Shown piece after piece: positions 48,311 to 57,829 of a DNA stretch of 64,000 bases. The translations under genes and the position numbers were made by a program. Source of the DNA: an uncultured Flavobacteriaceae bacterium (GTDB lineage Bacteria; Bacteroidota; Bacteroidia; Flavobacteriales; Flavobacteriaceae); NCBI GenBank assembly GCA_943842625.1, contig CALTCK010000003.1:25617-89616 (forward strand), in the 5' to 3' direction. Under the pieces are notes generated by a model. It did not search any database. It was not told the DNA's origin and saw only the letters and a list, made by a program, of their open reading frames with translations. How positions within the stretch are numbered: position 1 is the first letter of the stretch; every line of letters begins with the position of its first letter.

Positions 48311-49105
48311 ATGAAAGAACTTTTAAGTACGGCTATTATTGCCTCTGTGGAGGCTGGAGAAGCGATTATGAAAGTTTATTCAAACAAGATTGATGTTGTC
48401 TATAAAGAAGATGAATCTCCTCTTACCTTGGCAGACAAAAACGCAAACAAAATAATTAATAAGCACTTAGTTAAATCTAAAATTCCCATTATTAGCGAAG
48501 AAAATAAAATTTTAACTTATGAGGAACGAAAAAATTGGAAACAATGCTGGATTGTTGATCCTTTAGATGGCACAAAAGAATTTATTAAGCGTAACGGAGA
48601 GTTTACAGTAAATATCGCATTAATTAAAAATAATAGGCCAATTTTGGGTGTTATTTATGTACCCGTTTCGAAAACCTTATATTTTACCTCAGATAATTCT
48701 TCAAAATCTTACAAAGCACTTTTAAAAACAAATACTAATATTATTATTGATGAAATTTTTAATAATGCAGTTGAAATTTTTCCTAAACCAAAAAATAACA
48801 ATATTCTAAGGATTGTTGGGAGTAGATCACATTTAAATAATACTACAAAAAATTATATTTTAAAAATTGAAAAGAAAAATAAAACTAAAATTGTTTCAAA
48901 AGGTAGTTCTCTAAAATTTTGTCTAGTGGCAGAAGGAGGAGCAGAAATATACCCAAGATTTGCTCCAACTATGGAATGGGATACGGCTGCAGGTCAAGCT
49001 ATTTGTGAGGCTGTAGGAGTGAAAGTAATTGATATAACCACAAATGAACCACTAAAATATAACAAACAGAATTTGTTGAATCCACATTTTTTAGTGTCTA
49101 ATTAG
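48311..49105 (+). CDS. cysQ: 3'(2'),5'-bisphosphate nucleotidase CysQ
   Basis: Removes the 3'-phosphate of PAP, the by-product of PAPS use. The inositol-monophosphatase fold is shown by EDESPLTLADKNAN, ISEENK, VDPLDGTKEF and, near the C-terminus, PTMEWDTAAGQA, which hold the metal ligands (Glu, Asp, Asp). I start at ATG 48311 (MKELLSTAIIASVEAG), seven codons after the frame opening at 48290, because of the -7 box at 48285-48292. About 264 residues. It leads the operon cysQ-DUF2061-cysC-cysD-cysN, six bases from the next gene. Confidence 0.93.
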   Translation: MKELLSTAIIASVEAGEAIMKVYSNKIDVVYKEDESPLTLADKNANKIINKHLVKSKIPIISEENKILTYEERKNWKQCWIVDPLDGTKEFIKRNGEFTVNIALIKNNRPILGVIYVPVSKTLYFTSDNSSKSYKALLKTNTNIIIDEIFNNAVEIFPKPKNNNILRIVGSRSHLNNTTKNYILKIEKKNKTKIVSKGSSLKFCLVAEGGAEIYPRFAPTMEWDTAAGQAICEAVGVKVIDITTNEPLKYNKQNLLNPHFLVSN

Positions 49106-49110
49106 ATAGT

Positions 49111-49539
49111 ATGATTAATGAATCTCATGAAAGAAGTATAGTAAAAGGTATTTCTTGGCGCATTATAGCAACTACAGATACTTTTTTAGTGGTTTTTATT
49201 ATTACTTGTTTGTTGGACCAATGCAGTGTTGAAAATGCTTTAAAAATTGGTGGTATCGAGTTTTTTCTTAAATTATTAATTTATTATGGTCACGAGAGAG
49301 TTTGGATACAATTTATTAAATCTTTTACATTTTCAAAACAACAATCTTTATTAAAAACCATTTCTTGGCGATTGTTAGCAACAACGACTACATTTTTAAT
49401 ATCAGGAGCTGTCTTGAATGAATTTAATCAAATAGCACTTTTTATTGCCTTATTGGAGTTAATTAGTAAATTTATACTTTATTATATTCATGAAAGAATA
49501 TGGATAAAAATTCCTTTGGGACTAAAAAAAAATAATTAA
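49111..49539 (+). CDS. DUF2061 membrane protein, two tandem copies
   Basis: 142-residue protein made of two DUF2061 units: first VKGISWRIIATTDTFLVVF (residues 9-27) with KLLIYYGHERVWI at its end, second LKTISWRLLATTTTFLISG (73-91) with KFILYYIHERIWIKI at its end. Each unit has two hydrophobic helices, giving four transmembrane helices. DUF2061 proteins are often encoded next to sulfate activation genes. Function unknown. Stop overlaps the cysC start by one base (TAATG), indicating coupled translation. Confidence 0.87.
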   Translation: MINESHERSIVKGISWRIIATTDTFLVVFIITCLLDQCSVENALKIGGIEFFLKLLIYYGHERVWIQFIKSFTFSKQQSLLKTISWRLLATTTTFLISGAVLNEFNQIALFIALLELISKFILYYIHERIWIKIPLGLKKNN

Positions 49540-50135
49540 TGCAAGAAAATATAATTTCAAATCAGTTTTCAGTTTCTAAACACCAAAGAAATCAAATCAA
49601 CAATCATGGTTCTTTTTTAATATGGTTTACTGGTCTTTCTGGTTCGGGAAAATCTACCATTGCTAATGCACTTGAAAAAGAACTGCATAAAATGAATATA
49701 AGTACTTATTTATTGGATGGTGATAATGTAAGAAAGGGTTTGAATTGTGATTTATCCTTTTCTCCAACTGATAGGAGAGAAAATATTAGACGAATAGCTG
49801 AAGTATCAAACCTAATGATTGACGGAGGTTTAGTAGTTTTATCAGCATTTATTTCACCCTATAAAAATGACAGAGAATTTGTAAAAAATAAAGTAAAGGA
49901 TAAAAATTTTATTCAAATTTTTGTTGATACTCCTTTAGCGGTTTGTAAAACTAGAGATCCTAAAGGGTTTTACATTAAAGCGGAAAAAGGGTTAATTAAA
50001 AACTTTACTGGAATAAGTGCTCCTTATGAAATCCCTGAAAACCCAGATTTAAAAATAGACACCACAACAACAGGTATAGCAGAAGCCGTAAAATTGATTA
50101 TTCAAAAAATCAAACCTAAATTAGAATTAATTTAA
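49539..50135 (+). CDS. cysC: adenylylsulfate kinase
   Basis: Phosphorylates APS to PAPS using ATP. 198 residues: Walker [10 protein letters not shown] (near 30-38), LDGDNVRKGLN, DRRENIRRIAEVS, SAFISPYKNDR, VDTPLAVCKTRDPKG and FTGISAPYE, all classical for CysC. It overlaps the DUF2061 gene by one base and is followed directly by cysD, one base later. Normal length for the family. It completes PAPS formation together with CysD and CysN. Confidence 0.96.
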   Translation: MQENIISNQFSVSKHQRNQINNHGSFLIWFTGLSGSGKSTIANALEKELHKMNISTYLLDGDNVRKGLNCDLSFSPTDRRENIRRIAEVSNLMIDGGLVVLSAFISPYKNDREFVKNKVKDKNFIQIFVDTPLAVCKTRDPKGFYIKAEKGLIKNFTGISAPYEIPENPDLKIDTTTTGIAEAVKLIIQKIKPKLELI

Positions 50136-50136
50136 A

Positions 50137-51042
50137 ATGAAAAAGTACTATTTAAACTATTTAGACGAACTAGAATCTGAGGCAATTTTTATTCTTCGCG
50201 AAGTTTGGGCTCAATTCCAGAACCCTGTATTATTATTTTCTGGAGGTAAAGATTCTATATTGGTTGCTCACCTTGCACAAAAAGCTTTTTACCCCTCTAA
50301 AATTCCTTTTTCATTTTTGCATGTTGATACTGGACATAATTTTCCGGAAACAATCAGTTTTAGAAATCATTTAGTAGATCAACTGGATGTGGAATTAATT
50401 GTTGGTTCTGTTCAAAAATCTATTGACCAAGGAAGAGTATCTGAAGAAAGAGGAAAAAACGCTACCCGAAATGCATTACAGATCACGACTTTATTAGATA
50501 CAATTGAAGATTATAAAATCGATTGTGCAATTGGAGGAGGACGAAGAGACGAAGAGAAATCGAGAGCAAAAGAACGGTTTTTTTCTCATAGAGATGATTT
50601 TGGTCAATGGGATCCCAAAAATCAACGTCCAGAATTATGGAATATATTAAATGGAAAACACTTTGAGGGAGAGCACTTTCGAGCTTTTCCAATTAGTAAT
50701 TGGACGGAAATGGATGTATGGAACTATCTCAAAAGAGAAAATATAGTAATACCTTCTTTATACAAAGCACATCAAAGAGATGTGGTTTGGAGAAATGAGT
50801 CATGGATACCAGTTTCCAAACATTTAGTATTAACGAAGAACGAACTCATCCAAACTAAAAAAATTCGTTTTAGAACCTTGGGCGATATTACCATTACCGG
50901 TGGGATTGAATCAGATGCAGATACCCTAGAAAAAATTATTGCAGAAGTTGCTGCACTAAAACAGACAGAACGAGGAAATAGGAGTGATGACAAGCGAAGT
51001 GATTCTGCTATGGAGGATAGAAAACGTCAAGGTTACTTTTAA
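50137..51042 (+). CDS. cysD: sulfate adenylyltransferase small subunit
   Basis: Forms APS from ATP and sulfate with the GTPase CysN. 301 residues of the PP-loop ATPase family, with LFSGGKDSILVAHLA (PP-loop), HVDTGHNFPET, GGGRRDEEKSRAKER and WTEMDVW; the C-terminus ERGNRSDDKRSDSAMEDRK matches the CysD tail. Identification is secure; phosphoadenylylsulfate reductases (CysH) share the fold but lack the tail. It is one base downstream of cysC and 17 upstream of cysN. Confidence 0.96.
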   Translation: MKKYYLNYLDELESEAIFILREVWAQFQNPVLLFSGGKDSILVAHLAQKAFYPSKIPFSFLHVDTGHNFPETISFRNHLVDQLDVELIVGSVQKSIDQGRVSEERGKNATRNALQITTLLDTIEDYKIDCAIGGGRRDEEKSRAKERFFSHRDDFGQWDPKNQRPELWNILNGKHFEGEHFRAFPISNWTEMDVWNYLKRENIVIPSLYKAHQRDVVWRNESWIPVSKHLVLTKNELIQTKKIRFRTLGDITITGGIESDADTLEKIIAEVAALKQTERGNRSDDKRSDSAMEDRKRQGYF

Positions 51043-51059
51043 TTTTTATTATAATAATT

Positions 51060-52316
51060 ATGCAAATAGATAATAATCAATTATTACGATTTACAACCGC
51101 AGGTAGTGTTGATGATGGTAAAAGTACTTTAATTGGAAGACTTCTATATGATAGCAAAGCTATTTTTGAAGATCAGCTGGAAGATATTGCTTTAACAAGT
51201 AAACGTAAAGGTTATGATGGTGTTGATTTGGCTTTATTCACAGATGGGCTAAGAGATGAACGAGAGCAAGGTATAACTATAGATGTTGCGTATCGATATT
51301 TTACAACTCCAAAACGAAAATTTATTATTGCAGATACTCCTGGTCACATTCAATACACCAGAAATATGGTCACCGGAGCATCTACTGCTAATGTTGCAAT
51401 CATATTAATAGATGCGAGAAAAGGCGTGATTGAACAAACCAAAAGACATGCTTTTATTGCTTCATTACTCCAAATACCTCATATAATTGTTTGCATTAAT
51501 AAAATGGACTTAATCGATTATTCGGAAGAAATTTACAATCAAATCATAGTTCAATTTGAAGAATTTTCATCTAAGCTTTATGCCAAGGACATACGATTTA
51601 TTCCCATAAGTGCTTTGGATGGCGATAACGTGGTAAAAAGATCAAAAAATATTGATTGGTATCATAGTGCCCCATTATTAAATACGTTAGAAAATTTACA
51701 TATCAGTAGCGATATTAATAAAATCGACGCACGTTTTCCTGTGCAAACTGTTCTAAGACCACAACGTGAAGGATTTATTGATTACAGAGGCTATGCAGGT
51801 CGTTTAGCGAGTGGCATACTGAGGCCCGGTGACCATGTCACTGTGATGCCTTCTGGTTTTACTTCAACCATAAAATCCATAGACACCATGGATGAAAGCT
51901 TAACAGAAGCTTTTGCTCCAATGTCTATGACGATTACTTTAAATGATGATATTGATGTAGGCAGGGGCGATATGATTGTAAAAACTGCCAATCAACCAAG
52001 AGCTACCCAAGAATTTGACACCATGTTGTGTTGGTTAAATAACGAAAACGCAAAACCAAGAACAAAATATACAATATTGCATACCTCGAACGAACAAAAA
52101 GCAATGATAAAAAGTATTATGTATAAGATAGATATTAATACCTACAGTCGTGAAGAAGAAAATAAAGAGTTGTCAATGAATGACATTGCTCGCGTTAAAA
52201 TTAGAACAACAAGACCTTTAATGATTGATGAATACAGGGATAATCGGACTACTGGAAGTTTTATTTTAATTGATGACCTTACTCATGAAACAGTAGCTGC
52301 AGGGATGATATTATAA
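51060..52316 (+). CDS. cysN: sulfate adenylyltransferase large subunit (GTPase)
   Basis: GTPase subunit that drives APS formation. 418 residues with P-loop GSVDDGKSTLIGRL, the switch DEREQGITIDVAYRYF, DTPGHIQYTRN, NKMDLID and SALDGDNV, followed by translation-factor-like beta domains. CysC is encoded separately, so this is not a CysNC fusion. Last gene of the operon. No sulfite reductase, PAPS reductase or sulfate permease follows, up to the convergent mnmE gene at 52392. Confidence 0.95.
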   Translation: MQIDNNQLLRFTTAGSVDDGKSTLIGRLLYDSKAIFEDQLEDIALTSKRKGYDGVDLALFTDGLRDEREQGITIDVAYRYFTTPKRKFIIADTPGHIQYTRNMVTGASTANVAIILIDARKGVIEQTKRHAFIASLLQIPHIIVCINKMDLIDYSEEIYNQIIVQFEEFSSKLYAKDIRFIPISALDGDNVVKRSKNIDWYHSAPLLNTLENLHISSDINKIDARFPVQTVLRPQREGFIDYRGYAGRLASGILRPGDHVTVMPSGFTSTIKSIDTMDESLTEAFAPMSMTITLNDDIDVGRGDMIVKTANQPRATQEFDTMLCWLNNENAKPRTKYTILHTSNEQKAMIKSIMYKIDINTYSREEENKELSMNDIARVKIRTTRPLMIDEYRDNRTTGSFILIDDLTHETVAAGMIL

Positions 52317-52391
52317 ATTTATTATTATCGATAACCTACTAACTATTTGATTAGCGGAGTGCTTATAAATAGAGGATGTATATTATTTGAG

Positions 52392-53765
52392 TTACTTCCC
52401 AATACAGAAATTAGCAAAAATATTACCCAATAAGTCATCATTACTTACTTTCCCGGTAATTTCACCCAAGTAGTACAAAGCTTGTCTTAAATCAATCGCT
52501 AGTAAATCGCCTGATAAGTTTTGATCAATACCGTTTTGAACTTTTATGATTTCTTCAAGAGATTTTAAAAGAATATCATAATGCCTTGAATTGGTAACTA
52601 TCAACTGATTTTTATCTAATGCTTCTTTACCAGCCAAAACTAACAGTGATTTTTTTAATTGATCGATACTTTCTTTCTTTTTTGCGGAAATACTTAATAC
52701 TGGTAATGCGCTGTTTTTAATTGTATTTAAAACACTCTTAGATGCTTTGTCAATCTTGTTAGCTACGATTAATTGACTCGAGGTTGTAGAAAAACTTTCT
52801 AGTTCAATTTTTACGTCATTCATATCCATTTCGGTACTATCAAACAAATAGATATAAATAGCAGAGTTTTTTAATTTTTCAAGGGCTTTTTCCACTCCAA
52901 TTTTTTCAATTTCATCCTTTGTATTTCTAATTCCAGCGGTATCTATAAAACGAAAGCGAATACCATCAATTGTAATTTCGTCTTCAATGGTGTCTCGGGT
53001 AGTTCCTGCTATATTACTTACGATAGCTCTATCCTCATTAAGTAAAACGTTCAAAAGGGTTGATTTTCCAGAATTTGGACGACCAATTATTGCCACGGGT
53101 ATTCCATTTTTTAAAACATTCCCAGTTGCAAAAGAATCGATAAGGTTTTTTAGAAGCGAAGTTGTTTTCTTTATAAGTTTTTGAAAATCATTTCTACTGG
53201 CAAATTCAACGTCTTCCTCTGAGAAATCTAATTCTAATTCAATAAGTGATGCAAAATCTAAGAGCTGTACGCGAAGTTCTTCTATTTCTGTAGTAAACCC
53301 TCCACGCATTTGTTGAATTGCTAACTGATGTGATGCTTTAGAATCACTAGCTATCAAATCGGCAACTGCTTCTGCTTGGCTTAGATCCATTTTTCCGTTT
53401 AAAAAAGCTTGCAAAGTAAATTCACCAGCAGTCGCCATTCTGCAACCTTTTCGGAGTAATAACTGAATAATCTCCTGTTGAATGTAAGAACTTCCATGAC
53501 ATGAAAACTCCACTACATTCTCTCCCGTGTAGGATTGAGGGTTTTTAAATAGGGTTGCTAACACTTCATCAATAATACGTTCTCCGTCTAATATATTACC
53601 TAAATGTACCGTATGAGTTTTTTGATCAGCTAATTTTTTTCCCAGTACAGAATTAAAAACTAAAGACGCAATTTTAATAGCATCTTTACCCGATAAACGG
53701 ATAATTGCTATAGCGCCTGGACCTGAGGGAGTAGCTAAAGCTACAATTGTGTCATTGTGGATCAT
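52392..53765 (-). CDS. mnmE: tRNA modification GTPase MnmE
   Basis: With MnmG makes 5-carboxymethylaminomethyl-2-thiouridine at tRNA wobble position 34. 457 residues: N-terminal folate-binding fold (DTIVALATPSGPGAIAIIRLSG), helical domain, and an inserted G domain with GRPNSGKSTLLN (G1), GTTRDT (switch), DTAGIR (G3), NKID (G4), ending in FCIGK with the family's C-terminal CIGK Cys. All key residues present. Monocistronic between convergent cysN and the upstream dnaN, with 136 bases to dnaN. Confidence 0.96.
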   Translation of the reverse strand: MIHNDTIVALATPSGPGAIAIIRLSGKDAIKIASLVFNSVLGKKLADQKTHTVHLGNILDGERIIDEVLATLFKNPQSYTGENVVEFSCHGSSYIQQEIIQLLLRKGCRMATAGEFTLQAFLNGKMDLSQAEAVADLIASDSKASHQLAIQQMRGGFTTEIEELRVQLLDFASLIELELDFSEEDVEFASRNDFQKLIKKTTSLLKNLIDSFATGNVLKNGIPVAIIGRPNSGKSTLLNVLLNEDRAIVSNIAGTTRDTIEDEITIDGIRFRFIDTAGIRNTKDEIEKIGVEKALEKLKNSAIYIYLFDSTEMDMNDVKIELESFSTTSSQLIVANKIDKASKSVLNTIKNSALPVLSISAKKKESIDQLKKSLLVLAGKEALDKNQLIVTNSRHYDILLKSLEEIIKVQNGIDQNLSGDLLAIDLRQALYYLGEITGKVSNDDLLGNIFANFCIGK

Positions 53766-53901
53766 GATACAAAAATAACAATATTAGAGGTGGTCTTAAA
53801 AAAAAGATTGAACAACAATATTTTTTTCTATTAAAATCCAACAAAGACCCATAGTTAATAATAAATATAATTATTTAATAAAACTTTTATGATGGAAGTT
53901 C

Positions 53902-55020
53902 TTAACTATTTAACATCACCGGCATCACTAGCATTGTTACTAATTCACCATCATCGAGACCATCTGTTGGGGTTAAGATTCCTGCTCTGTTAGGCATTGA
54001 CATTTCTAGCGAAACTTCATCGCAGGTTAAGTTATTTAACATTTCGGTTAAAAAACGAGAATTGAAACCAATTTGCATATCGTCACCTTGGTAATCACAA
54101 GTTAAACGTTCTTCTGCCTTATTGCTATAATCTATATCTTCTGCAGAAATATTCAATTCTGCTCCAGCAATCTTTAAACGAATTTGGTGAGTCGTTTTAT
54201 TTGAAAAAATAGAAACTCTACGCACAGAATTTAAAAATTGACTTCGTTCTATATTCAACTTGTTAGGATTTTCTTTTGGAATGACGGCTTCATAATTTGG
54301 ATATTTTCCATCTATTAATCTACAAACCATTTCGGTATTGTCAAATGAAAATTTAGCGTTAGAATTATTATACTCTATAGTTACTTGCTCTTCACTCCCT
54401 GCCAGTATGGATTTTAGTAGATTTAGAGGTTTTTTTGGCATAATAAATTCAGCAGCTTGAGAAGCTGAAATATCTTCACGCGAATATTTTACTAACTTGT
54501 GAGCGTCTGTAGCGACAAATGTTAAACCTTCCGTAGAGAATTGAAAAAACACACCACTCATTACGGGACGTAAGTCATCATTTCCAGCTGCAAATATTGT
54601 TTTTGCTATGGCATTTGCTAAAACGTCGCCTAACATAACTGTGGCACTTGGATCTTGTAATTGAATTGCTTGTGGAAATTCTTCTCCGCTTGCGTAAGCC
54701 AGTGCATATTTTCCATGATTTGAACTTATTTCGATTGTATTGTTATCTTCAATGGAAAAGGTTAAGGGTTGTTCTGGAAAAGTTTTTAAGGTATCCAATA
54801 ATAATCTTGCTGGAATGCATACACTCCCTTTTTCATTGCTTTCGACTTCTAATCTAGAGGAAATAGTTGTTTCTAAATCTGACGCAGAAACCGTTAAAGA
54901 ATTCTGATCTAATTGAAACAAAAAATTATCTAATATGGGTAATGTGTTGTTATTATTAATAATCCCACCTAAAACCTGCAGTTGTTTTAGTAAATATGAA
55001 CTGGATACTATAAATTTCAT
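53902..55020 (-). CDS. dnaN: DNA polymerase III sliding clamp (beta subunit)
   Basis: Ring-shaped processivity factor. 372 residues with three clamp domains: MKFIVSSSYLLKQLQVLGGII, CIPARLLLDTLKTFPEQPL, SGVFFQFSTEGLTFVATDAHKL and at the C-terminus NRAGILTPTDGLDDGELVTMLVMPVML, where VMPVML contributes to the peptide-binding pocket. Length is normal. A TATATTTG -7 box at 55083-55090 on the minus strand gives a leader near 56 bases, suggesting its own promoter although gldG lies upstream on the same strand (122-base gap). Not next to dnaA here, as is usual in flavobacteria. Confidence 0.96.
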   Translation of the reverse strand: MKFIVSSSYLLKQLQVLGGIINNNNTLPILDNFLFQLDQNSLTVSASDLETTISSRLEVESNEKGSVCIPARLLLDTLKTFPEQPLTFSIEDNNTIEISSNHGKYALAYASGEEFPQAIQLQDPSATVMLGDVLANAIAKTIFAAGNDDLRPVMSGVFFQFSTEGLTFVATDAHKLVKYSREDISASQAAEFIMPKKPLNLLKSILAGSEEQVTIEYNNSNAKFSFDNTEMVCRLIDGKYPNYEAVIPKENPNKLNIERSQFLNSVRRVSIFSNKTTHQIRLKIAGAELNISAEDIDYSNKAEERLTCDYQGDDMQIGFNSRFLTEMLNNLTCDEVSLEMSMPNRAGILTPTDGLDDGELVTMLVMPVMLNS

Positions 55021-55142
55021 TTGAATATTTTATGGTTGTATTAAAAGTTATGGTTTAACAAGAATAAAATTCACGTTACTCACAAATATATTTCAATTTG
55101 TACTCTATTTCGTTTTAAAGTAAAAGAAACTTATTAACAAAT

Positions 55143-56804
55143 TTAGGTATATTTTTTCTTTCTGGTATAGTTAAAAATTAGAACTAGAATAGTTAATAAT
55201 AGCAGTGGAAATAGGAGGTTGATCCATTTCCAATAAGTTCTATTTTCTGATACTTTGATGGGATCTAGAAAGGGAATAGAAATATCTTTAGTTCTAATGT
55301 TTATAAGTCCATTATCGTCCAATAAATAGTTAACAGTATTCAGTAAAAACTCTTTGTTTCCATAATAATTATTGGTCCATTTATCAAATCCTAATTCTAA
55401 AGGTCTGTTTCCTTGAAGCTGATTTTTGATTATACTCCCATCACCTATAACTACCATTTTTGCTTCTTGGCCAGTTTCTTGATAGTTATTTATTTTTAGT
55501 GGCTTTACTCTATTTAAATAAGCTGATTTGAAAGTACCCTCTAATAGAACGGCGAGTGGGAGTTCTCCTTTATTAAATTCTAAATCAGTTGGTCCTTCGT
55601 TTACTATTTTTAAATTAGTTGTTATTTCTTTAGAAATATTGATTTCTTTCGGTAGACCGACAATCTTAGAAAGAGGTGAAGAATTTAAAAGAATAGTTTT
55701 TTTAATACTATTAGGTAAAGTATCGATACTGCTAGCGTATTCGAACTTAACTCCTTCAATATTGGTTGTAATAGGATGCTTGGAATTACTCGCTGAAAGA
55801 GGATTATAAAACCACGGGTACCGATTGTATTGAGATTCTCTTTCTTCTCCACTAGCGAGTATTATAGGAGCAGAATACAAGTCTTTTACTAAGTTGGGGT
55901 TAACCCGAATACCATATCTAAAAAAGAAGTCAGTAAGGTTTAAATCTCTGGCAAAAGCAAAATCATTACCACCAACACTGTCGTTTACAAAATTAACCTT
56001 ATCAATAAGCCACAGGGTTGAACCACCAGACATAATGTATTGGTCTAATAAATATTTTTCTTTTTCAGTGAATTTTTTTGTTGGTCTAGCAATTACCAAT
56101 AAATCAAATTCTTTAATCTGTTCAAGTGTTTTAGCTGGCGAATTTGATAAAGAATCTAGTGTAAAAGGAGCGATGTAATAGGAATCACGAAGGGTGGAAA
56201 AAAAATCAGCAATAAATTTATCATCTAATTCTCCATTTCCTTTTAAGGCTGCTACTTTACGGCTTTTTGGATGTGTTAATTGATTGAAGCTATTTGCTAA
56301 AGCATATTCTAAATTTTGTATAGAATTTATTATTCTTTCTTCAGAGGTTATGCCCAACTGATTTTTAAGTAACGGAATTTTTAAATAATCACCTTTGAAG
56401 GAAGCTACTGCCCAAGGAAAAATTTGTTGTATGCTAATCTTACCATTTTGTTTAACTTCTATCTGAGATGGTTTTGCGCCAATTTTCAGCAATGATTCTG
56501 TATCTCCATTTTCATTTAAGGGATCAACAAATTTAAATTTTATGTTGGAGTTAAATGCTTCAAATTCTTGAAGTAATTGCTTTGTCTCAACTTTTAATTT
56601 CTTGAATTCAGGTGGGAGGTCACCTTCTAAAAAAACATCTATAAAAATTGGAGTATCAATATTAGCTATTGTTTCTTTTGCTGAATTTGATAATGTATAT
56701 CTTTTATCCTGAGTTAAATCAAATCGTTTGTAAAAAAAATTCCCTACTAAATTAACTAGGATAATTATTATTAAAACATAAATTATTTGTCTTTTAATAT
56801 GCAT
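55143..56804 (-). CDS. gldG: gliding motility ABC transporter protein GldG
   Basis: Part of the Gld ABC transporter (GldA-GldF-GldG) linked to flavobacterial gliding. 553 residues: one N-terminal membrane helix (IIYVLIIIILVNLVGNFFYKRF), an extracytoplasmic GldG/IflG-like domain (DLTQDKRYTLSNSAKE, FDLLVIARPTKKFTEKEK, LDQYIMSGGSTLWL) and a C-terminal helix (INLLFPLLLLTILVLIF) with a basic tail. The ATG at 56804 overlaps by one base the stop that gldF would have if its frameshift were corrected. Identification is firm. Confidence 0.95.
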   Translation of the reverse strand: MHIKRQIIYVLIIIILVNLVGNFFYKRFDLTQDKRYTLSNSAKETIANIDTPIFIDVFLEGDLPPEFKKLKVETKQLLQEFEAFNSNIKFKFVDPLNENGDTESLLKIGAKPSQIEVKQNGKISIQQIFPWAVASFKGDYLKIPLLKNQLGITSEERIINSIQNLEYALANSFNQLTHPKSRKVAALKGNGELDDKFIADFFSTLRDSYYIAPFTLDSLSNSPAKTLEQIKEFDLLVIARPTKKFTEKEKYLLDQYIMSGGSTLWLIDKVNFVNDSVGGNDFAFARDLNLTDFFFRYGIRVNPNLVKDLYSAPIILASGEERESQYNRYPWFYNPLSASNSKHPITTNIEGVKFEYASSIDTLPNSIKKTILLNSSPLSKIVGLPKEINISKEITTNLKIVNEGPTDLEFNKGELPLAVLLEGTFKSAYLNRVKPLKINNYQETGQEAKMVVIGDGSIIKNQLQGNRPLELGFDKWTNNYYGNKEFLLNTVNYLLDDNGLINIRTKDISIPFLDPIKVSENRTYWKWINLLFPLLLLTILVLIFNYTRKKKYT

Positions 56805-57524
56805 TAATCTTTTCTTAAATTAATACTTGTTAAAATCAAAAAGAATACTGAAACACTAATGAAATAAATTAAATCACGAGTATCGACAATCCCTCTTGAG
56901 ATACTTGTCAAAATGTGATTTCATTCCAAGAGTATTGATTTCAAAAAATGGAATTTGAATGAAATAGGAGATGGTATCAAATCCATAAAAAATAAATAAA
57001 CAAAGAAACACGGAACATATAAAAGCTACAATTTGATTTTTTGAAATTGTTGATGCAAAGATACCTATAGCGGTGTAAGCTAAAATTAAAAAAAACAAAC
57101 CGATATATGAACCTATAGTACTTCCGATATCCCAGTCACTTGAATTATTTGTAAGTTCTGAGATGGTTATAACATATATCGTTGTTGGTATTAATGCTAA
57201 GTAAATTAAAATTATAGCACCAAAATACTTTCCTAAAACAATATTTTTTAAAGAAATGGGTTTGGTAGCCAACAGTTCAAAAGTTCCCATTTTTTTTTCT
57301 TCACTAAATGCCTTCATCGTTACAGCAGGAATTAAAAATAAAAAGATCCAAGGAACAATTATAAAAAAGGATGACAGATCAGCAAAACCATTATCCAATA
57401 TATTAAATTCTCCGGGTATAAACCAAAGCAACAAGCTGTTTAAAGTTAAAAATAATGCGATTACCAAAAACCCAACCGAAGTTGAGAAAAAGGAATTAAT
57501 TTCTCTTTTTAATATTGCAAGCAT
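56804..57524 (-). pseudogene. gldF: gliding motility ABC permease GldF, interrupted by a +1 frameshift near its end
   Basis: ABC-2-type permease subunit of the Gld transporter. The main frame from 57524 shows LKREINSFFSTSVGFLVIAL, PAVTMKAFSEEKKMGTFELL, PISLKNIVLGKYFGA and about five membrane helices, as usual for GldF. It changes frame at GMKSHFD: an extra A in the AA at 56905-56906 leads to a stop at 56874, whereas the other frame continues as SISRGIVDTRDLIYF, ISVSVFF and LINLRKD to a stop at 56804-56806, directly meeting gldG. The intact protein would be 239 residues, the family length. Either artefact or loss of the last helix. Confidence 0.85.
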
Positions 57525-57529
57525 AAATT

Positions 57530-57826
57530 TTATTTTAGACTGTATAACGTGTCAATACTCCAGGCTTTTGCTTTAGAACGAAACATTGGTTTGGTTGTTG
57601 CCCACACACTCCTAAAAATATCGCTAGTTCTATAGTTTTCAAGATCAGATTCTTTTTCCCATTTACTGTAAGTAAAGAATATATTTTTATTATTTTTATC
57701 TTGATATAATTCTAAAAAAGCACAGCCATCAAAAGCGCGTATTTTTTCTTTTACCATATCAAATTTACTTAAAAAGTTAACAACCTCTTCACTCTTAAAT
57801 TCCATTTTAACAATTCTTGTAAGCAT
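57530..57826 (-). CDS. ABM-fold (antibiotic biosynthesis monooxygenase-like) protein
   Basis: 98-residue protein of the dimeric alpha-beta barrel (ABM) superfamily: MLTRIVKMEFKSEEVVNFL, IRAFDGCAFLELYQDK, FTYSKWEKESDLENYRTSD and FRSKAKAWSIDTL are the family beta-alpha-beta-beta pattern. Such small proteins are oxygenases or haem- or quinone-binding in some cases; here no catalytic residue can be assigned. It lies between the SAM hydrolase-family gene (three bases) and gldF (five bases). The conserved order in flavobacteria suggests cotranscription, not a role in gliding. Confidence 0.83.
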   Translation of the reverse strand: MLTRIVKMEFKSEEVVNFLSKFDMVKEKIRAFDGCAFLELYQDKNNKNIFFTYSKWEKESDLENYRTSDIFRSVWATTKPMFRSKAKAWSIDTLYSLK

Positions 57827-57829
57827 ATT

